Shown here piece by piece: positions 55,040-55,594 of a stretch of 55,594 nucleotides of DNA; position 1 is the first letter of the stretch; each line of letters begins with the position of its first letter. The DNA comes from Bacteroidaceae bacterium (GTDB lineage: Bacteria; Bacteroidota; Bacteroidia; Bacteroidales; Barnesiellaceae_A): the NCBI GenBank assembly GCA_017531985.1, contig JAFXJY010000032.1, positions 1 to 55,594 on the forward strand. The letters are read 5' to 3'. The translations under genes were made by a program, and so were the position numbers. Below the pieces are notes generated by a model. That model saw only the letters and a list, made by a program, of their open reading frames with translations. It was not told where the DNA came from and did no database searches.

Positions 55040-55594
55040 ATGGCATACGATATATTCATCAGCTACCGTCGCGAAGGTGGCTCCTATGTAGCAAGACAGA
55101 TACAGCTATTGCTCGAAAATCATGGCTATACGGTCTTTTTCGATTTGGACGAATGCAATGCATCGTCTTGGGAGAAACGTATAAAAGCCGGTATTGAAGA
55201 ATCGAAAGTGTTTCTATTCATCATGTCGCAAGGGGCGTTGGATAGATGCCGGAACGAAGGAGACTGGGTGCGTAAAGAGGTAGAATATGCCTACGAGTTG
55301 AAGAAAAATATAGTCCCTATCAATCCTGATAAAGAGTTTGATGTATTTCCGGCAGATTGCCCCGAGTTGGTACGCACAGCCTTAGGACAACACACTTTCT
55401 TTGAGATCTATACCGGACAACAATTGAAAACAACCGTTGATGCATTGGTAAAACAGCGATTGCAGGAATATGTCGAACCCATGCAGAGTCATGAAACCGG
55501 TGCAACTATCTATATGGAAGCCGACATGGACTGCCAGATAGAACTCTTCGACAAGCCCTTGTGTGCCTTGCAAGCCGGTGTATGTAAAGGGGTG
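55040..55594 (+). CDS. TIR-domain protein, 5' part only
   Basis: An ATG at 55040 opens a frame that is still open at the window edge (185 codons). It begins MAYDIFISYRREGGSYVARQ, the box 1 of TIR domains. Box 2-like YTVFFDLDE, the SKVFLFIMSQGALDRC helix-strand and WVRKEVEYAYELKKNIVPI follow, with a candidate NADase glutamate in VRKEVE. From about residue 125 a linker begins, and DCQIELFDKPL near 165-175 looks like the start of another domain. Bacterial TIR proteins of this type act in NAD depletion defence or in signalling. The downstream part is outside the window, so the class cannot be decided. Confidence 0.85.
   Translation, partial: MAYDIFISYRREGGSYVARQIQLLLENHGYTVFFDLDECNASSWEKRIKAGIEESKVFLFIMSQGALDRCRNEGDWVRKEVEYAYELKKNIVPINPDKEFDVFPADCPELVRTALGQHTFFEIYTGQQLKTTVDALVKQRLQEYVEPMQSHETGATIYMEADMDCQIELFDKPLCALQAGVCKGV

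Noticed and set aside
1..55594. CRISPR arrays, tRNA/rRNA genes, transposases, integrases
   Set aside because: Searched by eye on both strands; no repeat-spacer pattern, cloverleaf or recombinase motif was seen. A tRNAscan or Infernal run would settle small RNAs.

Overview
The window is chromosomal DNA of an anaerobic member of the Bacteroidales. Many transcription units start with the Bacteroidetes -7 box TAnnTTTG, often with a TTG/TTTG 19-20 bp upstream. Two secreted proteins end in type IX secretion (T9SS) type A sorting domains. Glycogen synthase is the GT3 type, and lysine is fermented to butyrate. This fits Barnesiella/Odoribacter/Porphyromonas-like lineages, but the sequence alone does not fix the genus. 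I see no rRNA, tRNA, CRISPR array, transposase or integrase.

Layout. 0.2-2.7 kb: cdsA, a GlsB/YeaQ-type membrane protein, manganese catalase and a 40-residue ORF. 2.9-4.7 kb: a LytTR regulator, a single-pass phosphodiester-glycosidase-like protein and a short terminated transcript, all on the minus strand. 4.8-14 kb: a housekeeping operon (small membrane protein, dxs, trkA, trkH, ftsK, lolA-like, trxB). 14.1-15.9 kb: an AT-rich island with a large structured leader and a membrane/coiled-coil protein. 16-21 kb: a Crp/Fnr regulator and two leucine-rich-repeat surface proteins. 21.4-35.9 kb: the lysine fermentation operon atoD-kal-kce-kdd-kamA-kamB-kamC-kamD-kamE-atoA-crotonase-hbd-bcd-etfB-etfA. 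Together these genes convert lysine through beta-lysine, 3,5-diaminohexanoate, 3-keto-5-aminohexanoate, 3-aminobutyryl-CoA and crotonyl-CoA to butyrate, acetate and ammonia. KamBC probably maintain the B12-dependent 5,6-aminomutase. 36-39.4 kb: a small secreted protein between two nearly identical terminators, then a minus-strand operon (94-aa protein, acyltransferase, nitrilase-family amidase, CvfB-like protein). 39.7-44.5 kb: glycogen synthase, alpha-glucan phosphorylase and a YegP-like protein. 44.6-46.8 kb: fabD (minus strand) and tatAC. 47-50.2 kb: a T9SS-sorted protein and a secreted serine protease. 50.2-54.7 kb: metY, a TPR protein and glnS (minus strand). From 55.04 kb: the start of a TIR-domain protein that runs off the window.

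The best candidate for an undescribed system is the LytTR locus. Two paired 12-bp direct repeats (4667-4699 and 3200-3232) have the same 21-bp period and lie exactly 39 bp from the -7 box of their promoters. One promoter drives the LytTR operon itself. The other drives a short transcript of about 200 nt that encodes at most a 43-residue peptide and ends in a strong terminator. This predicts an autoregulated LytTR circuit with a small peptide or sRNA output and a membrane partner. The second candidate is the AT-rich gene at 14.5 kb with its roughly 160-nt imperfect palindromic leader.
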